This document shows positions 63,654 through 64,000 of a DNA stretch of 64,000 nucleotides, piece after piece. The translations under genes and the position numbers were made by a program. Each line of letters starts with the position of its first letter. Positions within the stretch are counted from its first letter, which is position 1. A model generated the notes under the pieces. That model had not been told where the DNA came from and made no database searches. It was given only the letters and a program-made list of their open reading frames with translations. The stretch covers positions 51,849 to 115,848 of the forward strand of contig JANQFQ010000051.1 of assembly GCA_028277765.1 (NCBI GenBank), written 5' to 3'. This DNA comes from Desulfobacterales bacterium. Its GTDB lineage: Bacteria > Desulfobacterota > Desulfobacteria > Desulfobacterales > SURF-7.

Positions 63654-64000
63654 ATGAAAACAAACCGATTTTTAAAAACAATTTTAATTTTATCTCTTTT
63701 ATGTGTTTTTAGTTTTTACGTTAATTCTTTTGCGGGAATGAGCAGAGGTCCCGACACAATGTCAGGCAGTAAGGGGCATGGACATTTTAAGCATATTAAA
63801 GGCGTAAGTGAAGAAGAAAGGGAACAAATCATGGTTGAAAAAAGAGCCTTTCATGAAGCAACGGAAAATATCCGACAGGATATTTTCGAAAAAAAGATGG
63901 AACTGCTCGGTGTTCTAGCCCAAAAAGATATGAATATCGACAGGGCCAGAAAACTTCAGGCAGATATTTCCAGCCTCCAAGGCGATATTGACCAGAAAAA
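63654..64000 (+). CDS. Spy/CpxP/ZraP-like periplasmic protein, cut by window end
   Basis: First 115 codons only. Ribosome site AAAGGAGGA and ATG at 63654; signal peptide (LKTILILSLLCVFSFYVNSFAG), then GSKGHGHFKHIKGVSEEEREQIMVEKRAFHEATENIRQDIFEKKMELLGVLAQKDMNIDRARKLQADISSL. This is the Spy/ZraP helical hairpin pattern (LxxTxxR-type region, helix pairs) with a His-rich patch (GHGHFKHI) that could bind zinc or copper. It is likely a periplasmic chaperone or metal sensor. Two copies of the palindrome ACTTAAGT lie upstream (63468-63475 and 63491-63498). Confidence 0.8.
   Translation, partial: MKTNRFLKTILILSLLCVFSFYVNSFAGMSRGPDTMSGSKGHGHFKHIKGVSEEEREQIMVEKRAFHEATENIRQDIFEKKMELLGVLAQKDMNIDRARKLQADISSLQGDIDQK

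Overview
This looks like chromosomal DNA of a Gram-negative, flexible-lifestyle bacterium, probably a deltaproteobacterium (Desulfobacterota, Desulfobacterales-like). That placement is inferred from the combined content: an MSHA-type type IV pilus locus, many PAS-rich sensor kinases, PilZ and MshEN-type c-di-GMP receptors, a stand-alone short MetF, and several families of palindromic extragenic repeats. No rRNA, tRNA or CRISPR array was seen. The window is gene-dense, of moderate to low GC, and has no intact transposase.

Left part (0-21 kb): a large hybrid histidine kinase, then a nearly complete MSHA-like pilus locus read leftwards. Its order is PilM/PilN fusion (MshI-like), PilO (MshJ), PilP-like (MshK), secretin (MshL), ExeA-like ATPase (MshM), extension ATPase (MshE), platform protein (MshG), a membrane-anchored sigma54 activator, the major pilin, a GT-C/TPR glycosyltransferase, three minor prepilins and a very large PilX/MshQ-like protein with a MAM-like domain. 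The pilin has a sigma54 promoter and three upstream CTACAAA-type motifs that could be enhancer sites for the neighbouring activator. A single-domain response regulator and a CstA transporter follow.

Middle (23-38 kb): DUF2065 gene and queA; a membrane protein; a leftward surface-polysaccharide set (two GT2 transferases, radical SAM, SGNH hydrolase, periplasmic-type Pcm, GDP-mannose Nudix hydrolase, lipoprotein esterase, SDR, hisC); then metF, PilZ, SDR, a chemoreceptor and a zinc-ribbon/HEAT protein. Next (39-55 kb): dinB, a five-PAS hybrid kinase, GT4, a canonical PilZ protein, a lysine 2,3-aminomutase-like enzyme, YcaO, YkgJ, asd, a cyclic-nucleotide-binding protein with a lysine-rich tail next to a radical SAM protein, a flavodoxin/arsenate-reductase fusion, and an aldehyde dehydrogenase.

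Accessory patch (55.7-59.2 kb): an AT-rich two-gene module, DUF4062-like protein plus Schlafen/AlbA_2 - GHKL ATPase - winged helix protein with a 4-bp overlap, followed by frame-broken small membrane genes. This is the best candidate for an uncharacterised, possibly defensive, system.

Right end (59-64 kb): a class III cyclase with FHA domain, a START-like periplasmic protein, a small STAS-like gene behind a consensus sigma70 promoter and a clear c-di-GMP-I (GEMM) riboswitch, a CvpA-DUF4124 fusion and the start of a Spy/ZraP-like gene. The common theme is c-di-GMP: riboswitch, MshEN domain and PilZ proteins all point to second-messenger control of pili and surface behaviour.
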